A stretch of 14,341 nucleotides of DNA from Puniceicoccales bacterium (GTDB lineage Bacteria > Verrucomicrobiota > Verrucomicrobiia > Opitutales > JAIRKQ01), in the NCBI GenBank assembly GCA_031279395.1, contig JAITIO010000038.1, forward strand, positions 1 through 14,341. The letters are read 5' to 3'. The position numbers were made by a program, and so were the translations under genes. Below the pieces are notes generated by a model. The model saw only the letters and a list, made by a program, of their open reading frames with translations. It searched no databases and had not been told where the DNA came from. Numbering within the stretch: the first letter of the stretch is position 1; each line of letters begins with the position of its first letter. This document shows positions 5,779 through 14,001 of this stretch, piece by piece.

Positions 5779-8202
5779 ATGGACACGGAAGAGAAAATAA
5801 TAGTTACAAATATTACGGATGTGATGCAGACGTCCTACATTGACTATTCGATGTCGGTAATCATTAGCCGTGCACTTCCCGATGTCCGGGATGGCCTGAA
5901 ACCGGTACAGCGAAGAATATTGTATGCCATGCTGAGGGAAGGCCTAATGTTTAACCGTCCATTTGACAAATGTGCTGGTGTGGTCGGAGAAGTTCTTAAA
6001 AATTATCATCCTCACAGTGATGCGGCTGTCTATGACACCCTTGTACGTCTAGCCCAGGATTGGGTAATGCGCTATCCTTTGGTTTTTCCCCAGGGAAATT
6101 TTGGATCCGTGGATGGGGATCCAGCCGCAGCTTACCGCTATACGGAGTGTAAACTGCACAATGTTTCCGAGGAATTATTGCGCGACATCGACGAAGATAC
6201 CGTAGATTTTGTCCCCAATTACAAGGAGAGTACAACGGAACCGAGTGTTTTACCGTCTGCACTTCCAAATTTGCTAATAAATGGCTCAACGGGTATTGCC
6301 GTTGGGATGACCACCAATATTCCACCCCACAATCTTTCTGAAATCATAGATGCAGCATGTGCAATCATAGATGAGCCGAACATCAACGTAGAAGCATTAT
6401 GTAATATTATCCACGGTCCTGATTTTCCAACAGGAGGTGTTGTCGTGGGGATCGACAGTGTCAACCGCTATTTGACAACGGGACGTGGCATAGTGAGAGT
6501 TCGCGGTGTTACGACGATTGAAACCTTGCCCAACGGGAAAGAGCAAATTATCATCACTGAAATTCCCTATGCCATTAATCGAGCAATGTTGGTGACAAAG
6601 ATCGCCGATTTGGTCAACGAAAAGATTTTGGACGAGGTCAGTGACTTGCGGGATGAGTCGGATAGCCGCACTCGCATTGTCGTCGAATTGAAACGGGATG
6701 CCATGGCCAGTGTCGTGGTTAATAAATTGTTTAAGCATACCCAATTGGAATCCTCATTTGGTGTGATCATGTTGGCCTTGGACAAATTGCGTCCGAAGCA
6801 AATGAATATCAAAGAGATGTTGGAATGCTACCTTGAACATCGCCAAAATGTCATAACCCGCAGGACGGAATTTCGCCTAAGAAAGGCAGAAACACGGGCG
6901 CACATCTTGGAAGGTTTTATAATCGCACTAGACAATTTGGATGATTTTGTGCGCATCATTCGTGGGTCTGCTAATCGCGATGCGGCCAAGATGGAACTTA
7001 TCGCCAAATATCCTATTTCCGAGCGGCAAGCGGAATCAATTTTGGAGATGCGGCTTTACCAATTGACCGGCCTTGAGCGAAGCAAAATTGAAGATGAATA
7101 CGCCGAGCTGAAGGAACTGATGGACTACTTTCGAGGTATTTTGGCGAGTGATGCGAATTTGCTGGCACTGGTGAAAAAAGAACTTCTTGAAATGCGTGAC
7201 AAATACGCATCCCCGCGGCTAACAAAGATCGAACATGAGGCAGGAGAATTTCGGATCGAAGATACCATTGCCAATGAATGTTGTTTGATTACCGTCTCCC
7301 ATAACGGTTTCGTTAAGCGTACGCCAGCGAATTTGTACCGTTCGCAAAAACGAGGAGGCAAGGGAGTCATCGGAGTTGGCCAACATGAGGAAGATTTCAT
7401 AGAGCATATGTTTATCGCAAACACCCATGACAATTTGATGTTTGTGATGGACAGTGGGCGTGTGTATGTCGAGAAAGTCTATGAAATTCCGGAAGGGTCA
7501 AGGATTTCGAAGGGCAGGGCATTGGTAAATGTTCTTGAGATGCAAAAGTCTGAACGGGTTGCCGCCATGATCTGTTTTCAGGAATTTTCGGAAAATCAAT
7601 TCCTGGTGATGTGTACCCGAAATGGTGTTGCTAAGAAGACATGTTTGACGGACTATAGAAATGTTCGCCGGGGCGGCATCATTGGGATTAACATCGATGG
7701 AGGGGACGCTCTAATTGAGGCTGTTAAAACAGCGGGGAATGACGAGCTTGTGATTATTACTAAAAAAGGCATGTCCGTTCGATTTAACGAGAACGACCTG
7801 CGCGACCAGGGGCGTGCTACCCGTGGTGTTCGCGGAATCACAATTCGGGAAGGCGATGAGGTCCGTGCGATGACTGTGGTGGACAATGGTCAGACTTTTC
7901 TTTTGGCCGCTGAAAATGGACAGGGAAAACGTTCTAAATTTGAAGAATACCGCCTGCAACGGCGAGGAGGTTCTGGAGTCATTGCAATGAAACTTCACAA
8001 AGATATTTGCATCGCCGCTGCTCTGACCGTTTCCGACGACGATGAAATAATGATGCTGACGAATAATGGGCAAACGGTCCGTTCCCCCGTGAGCGATATT
8101 CGAGTGATCGGCCGATCGACGAGTGGGGTTCGCCTCATCACCCTTGAACAGGGAGATAAACTAATCGGAATTTCCAAAATTGTAACGGTGGAAGAGGAAT
8201 AG
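5779..8202 (+). CDS. gyrA: DNA gyrase subunit A
   Basis: This is the DNA breakage-reunion subunit of gyrase, acting with GyrB. In 807 residues the winged-helix core carries the catalytic Tyr121 in AAAYRYTE. The quinolone-determining segment reads HPHSDAAVYDT (77-87). Relative to E. coli numbering it has Ser at position 81 and Ala at position 83, while Asp82 and Asp87 are kept. The C-terminal beta-pinwheel contains the GyrA box QKRGGKG at 523-529, which marks gyrase and not topoisomerase IV, and a later degenerate copy QRRGGSG. It is shorter than E. coli GyrA (875) and ends in an acidic VEEE. The ATG lies one base after the gyrB stop with no separate strong ribosome binding site, so translational coupling is likely. 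The adjacent, co-transcribed gyrB supports the assignment. Confidence 0.98.
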   Translation: MDTEEKIIVTNITDVMQTSYIDYSMSVIISRALPDVRDGLKPVQRRILYAMLREGLMFNRPFDKCAGVVGEVLKNYHPHSDAAVYDTLVRLAQDWVMRYPLVFPQGNFGSVDGDPAAAYRYTECKLHNVSEELLRDIDEDTVDFVPNYKESTTEPSVLPSALPNLLINGSTGIAVGMTTNIPPHNLSEIIDAACAIIDEPNINVEALCNIIHGPDFPTGGVVVGIDSVNRYLTTGRGIVRVRGVTTIETLPNGKEQIIITEIPYAINRAMLVTKIADLVNEKILDEVSDLRDESDSRTRIVVELKRDAMASVVVNKLFKHTQLESSFGVIMLALDKLRPKQMNIKEMLECYLEHRQNVITRRTEFRLRKAETRAHILEGFIIALDNLDDFVRIIRGSANRDAAKMELIAKYPISERQAESILEMRLYQLTGLERSKIEDEYAELKELMDYFRGILASDANLLALVKKELLEMRDKYASPRLTKIEHEAGEFRIEDTIANECCLITVSHNGFVKRTPANLYRSQKRGGKGVIGVGQHEEDFIEHMFIANTHDNLMFVMDSGRVYVEKVYEIPEGSRISKGRALVNVLEMQKSERVAAMICFQEFSENQFLVMCTRNGVAKKTCLTDYRNVRRGGIIGINIDGGDALIEAVKTAGNDELVIITKKGMSVRFNENDLRDQGRATRGVRGITIREGDEVRAMTVVDNGQTFLLAAENGQGKRSKFEEYRLQRRGGSGVIAMKLHKDICIAAALTVSDDDEIMMLTNNGQTVRSPVSDIRVIGRSTSGVRLITLEQGDKLIGISKIVTVEEE

Positions 8203-8295
8203 GTTTTCCCCGGCCATCGATGAAACCATACCCAGCGGTGGAGCCCAATTCATCTTCATTGGATCCATATATTTTTCCCCAATCACCTTTTAGGC

Positions 8296-8323
8296 TTGCA
8301 CGGTGTAAAATTTTTGGCACAAT
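8296..8323 (+). promoter_or_regulatory. Putative promoter of the 469-residue orphan gene
   Basis: TTGCAC (8296-8301), a 16-base spacer and CACAAT (8318-8323) give a plausible -35/-10 pair. The expected start of transcription, near 8331, falls just before the Shine-Dalgarno sequence AGGA (8337-8340) and the ATG at 8349. This arrangement favours the later start codon over the in-frame ATGs at 8220 and 8322. Confidence 0.4.
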
Positions 8324-8348
8324 GTTGTCAAAGGATAGGAAAGGCAAG

Positions 8349-9758
8349 ATGAGTGGTGACGATTTAAGAATGCCTAAGTTCCAGACTGGTGTTCAGTTTG
8401 GGGAAGAAGGCGGAGGTCCTTCGCAGGTGAAAGGACGTTCTGTTACGCCTAACGATGGCAGTAATCAACCCAAAGCGGCAGTTACGGAGCCACGTACCGG
8501 CTTCATCGCATTGATACAAAGAGCGGTCACGGCCCTAACTTCGGCGGCACATTCTGTGAAGCATTCTGTGGGGAGTATTTTTACACACCGTACAAAAACA
8601 CCGACAGAATCAACACCAGGAGAGGACGTATCGATAGTGCGCGGTCCAACAGTTCCAACAGTTAAAGTAGCACCCTTGCCAAGTCCTGACACAGAAGCAG
8701 CGGGGTATAAAACGGCGTCCCTGGAGGTGGGCAAAACACCCGTAAAGCTATACGCAAAAACGGCAGGGACCCTGTACAAACTTCAAGAAATTTTGAAACA
8801 ATCGGACTTGAACTGGGAAATGCCGGACCAGACTGTTTCTGTAGGAAAAAATCTTAAAAGCCTTGGCTTTTCCGATGGGAGCTTAAGTAAAATGAGTGGC
8901 TTTTGTATGTCCGGATTCAATATGACAGGATATATAACGGGCAATGAGAAAAAGAGGCAGGAAGCCCTCAGGAATAGCAATTTAAATGCCGGTTCGTTCC
9001 AATCATGCCAGCCACCGGACAAGGCCAGAATAGCCGGAGCCTTGGCTTTAGTAGCGCTGAATTCTCTTGTCCAAACTGTAGAAACAGATGCTGCCAAATA
9101 TGCTGATACTGATGACACTGGTGGCAAAAAAACTGACAGCAAACAAGTTGCTAGTAGAAAGCGGGTCATAGAAGGACTTTTAAACATTTGCAACAATGCG
9201 GGACTTCAGATCACAGTCAAGGAAAAGAGTGTGGGAGGAAATAACCTAGAAACAGGCAGGTTTTTTTTCCCTTTGCTTGGTGGGATGGGGCAGACACTCT
9301 TTGGTATACTGATGGATCCTGATACAGGTAAATTTTCAGCTAGTCAGCTACAAAGCCTCAAAGATGAGTACAGCCATGAGCTTGTTGAACGAATGGTCCA
9401 AACCACCTATAAGATGTGCAGCAGCAACAGCACTCGCACGCAACTAAAAGCTGCCTATGGGGAATATTGTACCCAAACCAAGAAACCCCCCCTCAATTTA
9501 GATGGGCTACTTTTTAACGACGCACTAAGATCCATGCTAAAAGTCCCTGATTTTATAAAAGAGACGTCCGATTTGTCAATGGAAAGTAAGGAGCAACTCG
9601 AGAAACAGACGGAACAAAATTTTCAAACATGGCTTAGTGCCAACAAAAAAGTAGAAGAAGATGGTAGTATCACCGTAGATGTTGGCCACATAAAAATCAT
9701 GGTCAATAACGAAGAAGAGTTGAAATCCCTAACCCTGAAGTCCCTGGCAACTTTATAA
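8349..9758 (+). CDS. Hypothetical protein, candidate secreted effector
   Basis: I do not recognise this 469-residue protein. An in-frame ATG at 8220 would lengthen it by 43 residues, but only the ATG at 8349 has a ribosome binding site (AGGA, 8-base gap). Residues 1 to about 125 are rich in Ser, Thr, Pro, Gly and Lys and probably disordered, apart from one amphipathic helix (TGFIALIQRAVTALTSAAHS, about 50-69). A helical region KLYAKTAGTLYKLQEILKQ follows at 133-151. An odd Met/Gly motif, MSGFCMSGFNMTGY, is at 182-195. The remainder (about 205-469) is mixed helical with Cys residues. There is no cleavable signal peptide or membrane helix. A disordered polar N-terminus with no Sec signal, and a CesT-type chaperone gene 2.7 kb away, suggest type III export; this is inference. 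It sits between gyrA and the convergent ftsK and appears to be transcribed separately. Confidence 0.8.
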   Translation: MSGDDLRMPKFQTGVQFGEEGGGPSQVKGRSVTPNDGSNQPKAAVTEPRTGFIALIQRAVTALTSAAHSVKHSVGSIFTHRTKTPTESTPGEDVSIVRGPTVPTVKVAPLPSPDTEAAGYKTASLEVGKTPVKLYAKTAGTLYKLQEILKQSDLNWEMPDQTVSVGKNLKSLGFSDGSLSKMSGFCMSGFNMTGYITGNEKKRQEALRNSNLNAGSFQSCQPPDKARIAGALALVALNSLVQTVETDAAKYADTDDTGGKKTDSKQVASRKRVIEGLLNICNNAGLQITVKEKSVGGNNLETGRFFFPLLGGMGQTLFGILMDPDTGKFSASQLQSLKDEYSHELVERMVQTTYKMCSSNSTRTQLKAAYGEYCTQTKKPPLNLDGLLFNDALRSMLKVPDFIKETSDLSMESKEQLEKQTEQNFQTWLSANKKVEEDGSITVDVGHIKIMVNNEEELKSLTLKSLATL

Positions 9759-9882
9759 TTATAAAACGCAAGGGGACCGTAGGCTAAACAGGGAAGGCGA
9801 TGAATGTGCGAAGGCGGTAGAAGTCGAAGGTTTTCCTGGGGGATTGTGCGAGTTTCATGTTTAATTTTAGGCTTGCAGGTCA

Positions 9883-12228
9883 TTAATTTGGGCTGTCATC
9901 GTAGGACTGGTTATTTTGATTGCTCACCAGCCTTTTAGCTTCCAATGTTTCCATGATCTTCGCCGCCCGGTTATACCCAATCTTTAATTTTCGCTGGAGG
10001 AAAGATATGGAGGCCCGGTCATTGCTGCGTATGATTTCGAGAGCCCGGGGAATCATATCATCATCCCAATTTCCATTGTCCGATTCGGTATCCGCACCTT
10101 CCCCATTTTCCACAAGAGCATGGATGTCCATGGCGTATTCCGGATCCCCATTTTTATCGTGCAGAAAGTCTACGATTCTATTGATTTCTTCATCGGAAAC
10201 AAGAGCACCCTGGGCGCGCAATAAACCGCTAGCCCCCGGAGGTTGAAAGAGCATATCACCTCTCCCAAGAAGCGCTTCCGCCCCTCCCGCATCGAGGATC
10301 GTCCTGCTATCGACCTTTGATGCTACCTTAAATGCAATGCGGCTTGGCAGATTTGCTTTAATGATGCCCGTGATGACATTTACGGATGGGCGTTGGGTGG
10401 CAAGGATCAGGTGTATTCCTGCCGCACGGGCTAGTTGGGCGAGCCGTGCCACACAGGTCTCTATGTCGGCAGGAGCAACCATCATCAAATCGGCCAGCTC
10501 ATCGATGATACAGACAATGTACGGCATTCTTTGGTTGGGAATATCGACGTTTTCTGGATTTTGGGGGATGACGGCACTCATGGCGGAACGTTCCTCGGGA
10601 GAAAGAGACCGTTCCAGCTCTTCGGCACGGGCAACTGCATCGGCATTTTTCAAAATCTTTGCATTGAAACCGGCAATGTTGCGAACGCCTAGTCGAGCAA
10701 AAATTTTATAGCGAAGTTCCATCTCGGAGATTAACCATTTTAGAGCGTTGGGAACTTTTTTCGGGTCCGTTACTACGGGAATGAGCATGTGGGGCAGTTT
10801 GTTGAATACCTGCATTTCTACGATTTTCGGGTCGACCATGATAAATCGCAAATCATCGGGGGTGGAATGATATACCAGCGACGCAATGATTGAATTTATG
10901 CAAACGGTCTTGCCTGATCCGGTTGCGCCTGCGATAAGTAGATGGGGCATTTTCGACAAATCATTGATCATGGGCTCCCCCGTCGTTCCTCTCCCAAGAA
11001 TAATGGGAATATCCGCCTTCATGGTACGCCAATCATTGGATTCGAGGATTTCACGCAGACATACCATTTGGGGATTGCGGTTAGGAAGTTCCACACCGAC
11101 ACATCCTCGGCCGGGAACGGGAGCAAGAATTCGGACAGATTGAGCCCGCAGATTTAAGGCAATGTTTTTGTCCAAGTTGATAATTTTTTCCACCCGTACA
11201 CCTGACGCAGGGGAAATTTCATATCTCGTTATTACGGGACCGATGTGGACTTCTCCGGCATGTACGGCAACTCCAAATTGGGCGAGGGTATCGACCAGCT
11301 GCTTGGAAATGGCGGCGTGATCATCGTCGCTGGATGTCTTTTTTGCCCGCTGTAATAATTCTATGGGAGGTAAGATGTAATCACCTCTGGGCTCTCCATG
11401 TTCATGGGGAGAAGGCTTATCGGCCGCATGTTGATCACGTTTGTTAAAGCTTGTGTCCGTTTGAGAAATATGCCTCTTATCCATGCGGAATATTTTTCGC
11501 ACTATCCATATCACTGCGAAAAAAATTTTCTTTGTGAGCCATGCTACTAATTTGTATAAGGTGATGCAGGTAAATTTTAAACCGCCCCAAATAATGGTGT
11601 GAAAATATCCATAGCGTTGGATATTTTTTTCCAGTGCTCCATCCAAGGATAGACTCGCCGTGAATATGTATAGGGAAGACAGAACAAAAAGCGAGAATAG
11701 TAAAATGGCACTGCCCGTAGCGGCAAATATTCTTTCAGCCATATGGTGAAATATAAAATATCCACCCGTTCCTCCCAACCCTGCAGAAAATTTGTTATTC
11801 GAAAATCTTAAAAATGTTTCCGTCGACAGGTAGTACCTCTGCACATACTCCAAAAGTCCCGTTGCGCTGGCAAACATCATGACTAACGCAACGATACGCC
11901 CTTTGTTTAGAGGTTTTGTTTCAGGTATTAATAGCATGTGAGAAATGATAAACAGTGTGATCGGTATTAGCCATGCGGCAAAACCGAAATATCTCATGCT
12001 AAAAAATACCACATTGGCTCCGAATTCTCCGATAATATTTTGATCCACCAATTGGTCATCCGTACATGTGGTGACCAATCTCGTCTGGTTCGGTGAAAAA
12101 TCAATGAATGCAATGAGCAGCAATACCGCCAGAATAAAAACTACCGCACCCCATGCCACATGGCGCTTTTTCTCACATTTCTGTTTTTTTTGCCAAAATT
12201 TCCATTCTTTTTTCGACACCATCGCCAT
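9883..12228 (-). CDS. ftsK: DNA translocase FtsK/SpoIIIE
   Basis: This membrane-anchored, ATP-driven motor pumps chromosomal DNA through the division septum and helps resolve dimers at dif. The 781 residues contain a basic N-terminus, about four membrane helices (25-42, 75-100, 111-127, 171-192) and a further amphipathic hydrophobic stretch at 206-247. A short polar linker follows (250-285), much shorter than in E. coli FtsK and closer to SpoIIIE in size. The alpha domain is at about 305-410. The RecA-like motor has Walker A GATGSGKT at 434-441 and Walker B IVCIIDE at 571-577, followed by ATQRPSVNVITGIIKANLPSR-type sequence. The gamma winged helix (about 722-770, IGYNRAAKIME) reads polar DNA motifs. 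A TAG stop lies directly before the ATG at 12228. The nearest GGAGG is 16 bases away, which is too far, and an ATG at 12222 is an alternative. The downstream gene converges on it. Confidence 0.97.
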   Translation of the reverse strand: MAMVSKKEWKFWQKKQKCEKKRHVAWGAVVFILAVLLLIAFIDFSPNQTRLVTTCTDDQLVDQNIIGEFGANVVFFSMRYFGFAAWLIPITLFIISHMLLIPETKPLNKGRIVALVMMFASATGLLEYVQRYYLSTETFLRFSNNKFSAGLGGTGGYFIFHHMAERIFAATGSAILLFSLFVLSSLYIFTASLSLDGALEKNIQRYGYFHTIIWGGLKFTCITLYKLVAWLTKKIFFAVIWIVRKIFRMDKRHISQTDTSFNKRDQHAADKPSPHEHGEPRGDYILPPIELLQRAKKTSSDDDHAAISKQLVDTLAQFGVAVHAGEVHIGPVITRYEISPASGVRVEKIINLDKNIALNLRAQSVRILAPVPGRGCVGVELPNRNPQMVCLREILESNDWRTMKADIPIILGRGTTGEPMINDLSKMPHLLIAGATGSGKTVCINSIIASLVYHSTPDDLRFIMVDPKIVEMQVFNKLPHMLIPVVTDPKKVPNALKWLISEMELRYKIFARLGVRNIAGFNAKILKNADAVARAEELERSLSPEERSAMSAVIPQNPENVDIPNQRMPYIVCIIDELADLMMVAPADIETCVARLAQLARAAGIHLILATQRPSVNVITGIIKANLPSRIAFKVASKVDSRTILDAGGAEALLGRGDMLFQPPGASGLLRAQGALVSDEEINRIVDFLHDKNGDPEYAMDIHALVENGEGADTESDNGNWDDDMIPRALEIIRSNDRASISFLQRKLKIGYNRAAKIMETLEAKRLVSNQNNQSYDDSPN

Positions 12229-12351
12229 CTAAAAAAAGATTTTTCCTCCGAGAGTCAGTACTTTTATTTAAACAGAAGGCTTTGCAAATCCGCATGGAAA
12301 AACGTGTCTCCATAGCCACCTTCATTTTATTTTATCTGCTAATGATGATTT

Positions 12352-12379
12352 TTTATACATTTTTTTTCAAAAAATACAA
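12352..12379 (-). promoter_or_regulatory. Possible ftsK promoter
   Basis: On the minus strand TTGTAT (12374-12379) and TATAAA (12352-12357) are 16 bases apart. The -10 box is good (five of six) and the -35 weak (three of six). The leader would be about 120 bases. The surrounding DNA is very AT-rich, so a chance match is quite possible. Confidence 0.25.
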
Positions 12380-12416
12380 TCTTGGGCTTGCAATTGTATC
12401 TAGTTTCATAAAAGTG

Positions 12417-12447
12417 TTGACCTGTGGGAAAAATTGTACACTATAAT
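12417..12447 (+). promoter_or_regulatory. Promoter of the type III chaperone gene
   Basis: A perfect -10 TATAAT (12442-12447) is preceded by TTGACC (12417-12422) with a 19-base gap, slightly long. Expected transcription start is near 12454, only about eight bases before the ATG at 12462 and twenty before the ATG at 12474. It is divergent from ftsK. Confidence 0.55.
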
Positions 12448-12461
12448 AAGTCAACGTCGAG

Positions 12462-12914
12462 ATGCATTTGAAAATGGATTTGCATAAATATGTGGATGAA
12501 CTGTTGAAAACGATTGGTAAATCGTTGGATCTGCCTGGTTTGGCTCTCGATGAAAATGACCATTGCGTATTATTATTTGATGATAAGGTCGTTTTAAATA
12601 TCGAATTAGACACAGAGAAGGAATTGTTGATAATATATTCCTACATTGGCGAGGTCCCCTTTGAAGGACGGGAAATAATTTTTGAGACATTATTGGAATC
12701 AAACCTTTTTTGGAAGGGCACGCAAGGGGCTACCATAGGTATCGATAAACAAACTCAAACTGTCGTGCTGGCATTTCCAATGGAACTTCCCCTAAAAAGA
12801 AAAGAAAGTTTTGAAGAAAGATTGGCTCTTTTCGTAGAAGTAACTGAAAGTTGGATTTCCCGACTAGAAAAAATGTCTACAGATGCGGAGTTAATTGCGA
12901 ACGAAGAGCAATAG
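12462..12914 (+). CDS. Type III secretion chaperone, CesT/SycE family
   Basis: Class I chaperones of this family are small acidic cytoplasmic dimers that bind the N-terminal region of effectors and keep them ready for export through the type III secretion system. The 150-residue protein follows the family pattern throughout. Helix 1 is VDELLKTIGKSLDLPGLALDE (residues 11-31). A strand with CVLLFDDKVVLNIEL follows, then LLIIYSYIGEVP, helix 2 IIFETLLESNLFWKGTQGA (67-85, containing the typical LL-x-x-N-x-x-W-x-x-T-x-G-A), then TIGIDKQTQTVVLAFPMELP, and a final helix EERLALFVEVTESWISRL. The product is acidic, as expected. An in-frame ATG at 12474 (MDLHKYVDELL) is equally possible, and neither start has a clear ribosome binding site. 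No secretion apparatus gene is in view. The next gene, 47 bases on, may encode its cargo. Confidence 0.85.
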   Translation: MHLKMDLHKYVDELLKTIGKSLDLPGLALDENDHCVLLFDDKVVLNIELDTEKELLIIYSYIGEVPFEGREIIFETLLESNLFWKGTQGATIGIDKQTQTVVLAFPMELPLKRKESFEERLALFVEVTESWISRLEKMSTDAELIANEEQ

Positions 12915-12961
12915 CGTGAAGATTTGTAAGTTGTTTTTCGTCATAAAAGTGGGGGTTATAA

Positions 12962-13261
12962 ATGAGCATAATTGCTACAAAAAGTGGCGCGAATATGGCG
13001 GATAAGGGGTCTGAGGTGCAGCGGTCTCGTTTTTTGTCCTATGAAGCGATACAATATAAAAAAATTAACAACTCTCCAGGGTTGTTGGGAGTTCTTACTC
13101 TCTCGGTTTCTAGGCGTCTTTCCTCTCGAAAAGTATCCCAACCTTTAGAAAAAAAATCAATCTTCCCAAGGAGTCGTAGGCAGCTACATCTATTCTCAGG
13201 AAATGGTGCAAAACTCCGACGCGTGTCAGGTGTACAAATTTTTAGCAAAGAAAAAAGCTAA
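12962..13261 (+). CDS. Small very basic protein, unknown function
   Basis: I do not recognise this 99-residue protein. About 20 residues are Lys or Arg and only about five acidic, with many Ser (for example LSVSRRLSSRKVS and PRSRRQLHLFSGNG). There is no signal peptide or transmembrane helix. A short Ser/Thr/Asn-containing N-terminus (MSIIATKSGANMADKG) would be compatible with a type III export signal, but this is weak evidence. A GGGGG run six bases before the ATG could act as a ribosome binding site. It follows the CesT-type chaperone by 47 bases on the same strand, and chaperone-cargo pairs are commonly arranged in this way, so it is a candidate partner. It may equally be a chance frame. 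An internal hairpin AACAAC/GTTGTT sits at 13067-13086. Confidence 0.4.
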   Translation: MSIIATKSGANMADKGSEVQRSRFLSYEAIQYKKINNSPGLLGVLTLSVSRRLSSRKVSQPLEKKSIFPRSRRQLHLFSGNGAKLRRVSGVQIFSKEKS

Positions 13262-13422
13262 ATTTTTAAATTTTAATAAAAAATTTTGAAATTCGTATAA
13301 ATTGGTTCCCAAACAGCATTTAATTTCATGTGAATACAAATTTCGCGTGACTTCCCAAATAATTTTTTTCTTCGTCAAAAGATGAGTTGCTAAAGTTGGC
13401 CATTGAAGCATAACTCACAGTG
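13262..13422. other. AT-rich spacer before the DUF2062 gene
   Basis: No gene is called. Just after the stop of the 99-residue frame come AT-only inverted segments (AAATTTTT and AAAAATTT, 13261-13290) that could form a weak terminator-like hairpin. Near the right end TTGCTA (13387-13392) and CATAAC (13409-13414), 16 bases apart, form a possible weak promoter for the DUF2062 gene, with a transcription start almost at its start codon. Minus-strand open frames across this stretch show no ribosome binding site or recognisable motif. Confidence 0.35.
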
Positions 13423-14001
13423 ATGATGAATAAAAAGCAGAGGAATCCGGATGACAAAAATTCAAAGTTTAAACGCATTCGGTTCGTTAAGAAATTCCTG
13501 CGCCATATGCCCAGGAAGTCGTCCATCCATAAATATCCCGTTTTGAATAAATTTGCCCATGCGGCTCGGAAAAGGTCCTACCTGTGGTCATTCAGGATCT
13601 CAGAAGTGGTGCCGGCATTTTACATCGGATGGATAATAACCCTGACGCCACTTCCTTATGTGGTGCACATCATTATTGCATTTTTTGCTGCCCTGATGTG
13701 TAGGGCGAACGTGGCCATTCTGATATTTTTGCCAATTTTTTCCAACATTGCCACATTCCTTTTCTTTTGGGCTGTAACATATAAAGTAGGTGCCTATGTG
13801 GTGCGTTGGCTTGGGACAGGGACAGAAATGTTACCGGTGATTACAGCTTTTGATAAAAATGCGATTCTGCACTATGGCAAATTTACCGTTCGCATATTCG
13901 CTACCATAACCCTCGGGGCGATAATTTTGGGACCGCTTTTGGGTGCAATTTGCAGTGTAATTTACAGATATTATGCCAAAAAGTATGCTCGTAAAGCCTA
14001 G
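13423..14001 (+). CDS. DUF2062 family integral membrane protein
   Basis: This inner-membrane protein has no established biochemical role. After a basic, polar N-terminus of about 55 residues (NKKQRNPDDKNSKFKRIRF and KRSYLWSF), it has membrane segments at about 62-92 (VPAFYIGWIITLTPLPYVVH), 98-118 (NVAILIFLPIFSNIATFLFF) and 157-182. The order is that of the DUF2062 family: a first helix ending in a TP-containing turn (TLTPLP), then a short hydrophilic RAN, then a second helix with an FSN turn in place of the usual SNP. The basic tail YRYYAKKYARKA points to the cytoplasm. Three possible starts lie in a row (GTG 13420, ATG 13423, ATG 13426); I take the first ATG. No Shine-Dalgarno sequence is visible. 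Residue numbers count from the GTG. It is preceded by accessory genes but may itself be a core gene. Confidence 0.7.
   Translation: MMNKKQRNPDDKNSKFKRIRFVKKFLRHMPRKSSIHKYPVLNKFAHAARKRSYLWSFRISEVVPAFYIGWIITLTPLPYVVHIIIAFFAALMCRANVAILIFLPIFSNIATFLFFWAVTYKVGAYVVRWLGTGTEMLPVITAFDKNAILHYGKFTVRIFATITLGAIILGPLLGAICSVIYRYYAKKYARKA

Noticed and set aside
3285..8202. Topoisomerase IV (parE-parC) instead of gyrase
   Set aside because: The second subunit has the GyrA box QKRGGKG and a full C-terminal pinwheel, which mark gyrase.
13057..13086. Minus-strand intrinsic terminator (AACAAC/GTTGTT stem followed by a T run)
   Set aside because: There is no credible minus-strand gene upstream of it, and the six-pair stem has only two G-C pairs. 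It lies inside the plus-strand 99-residue frame.
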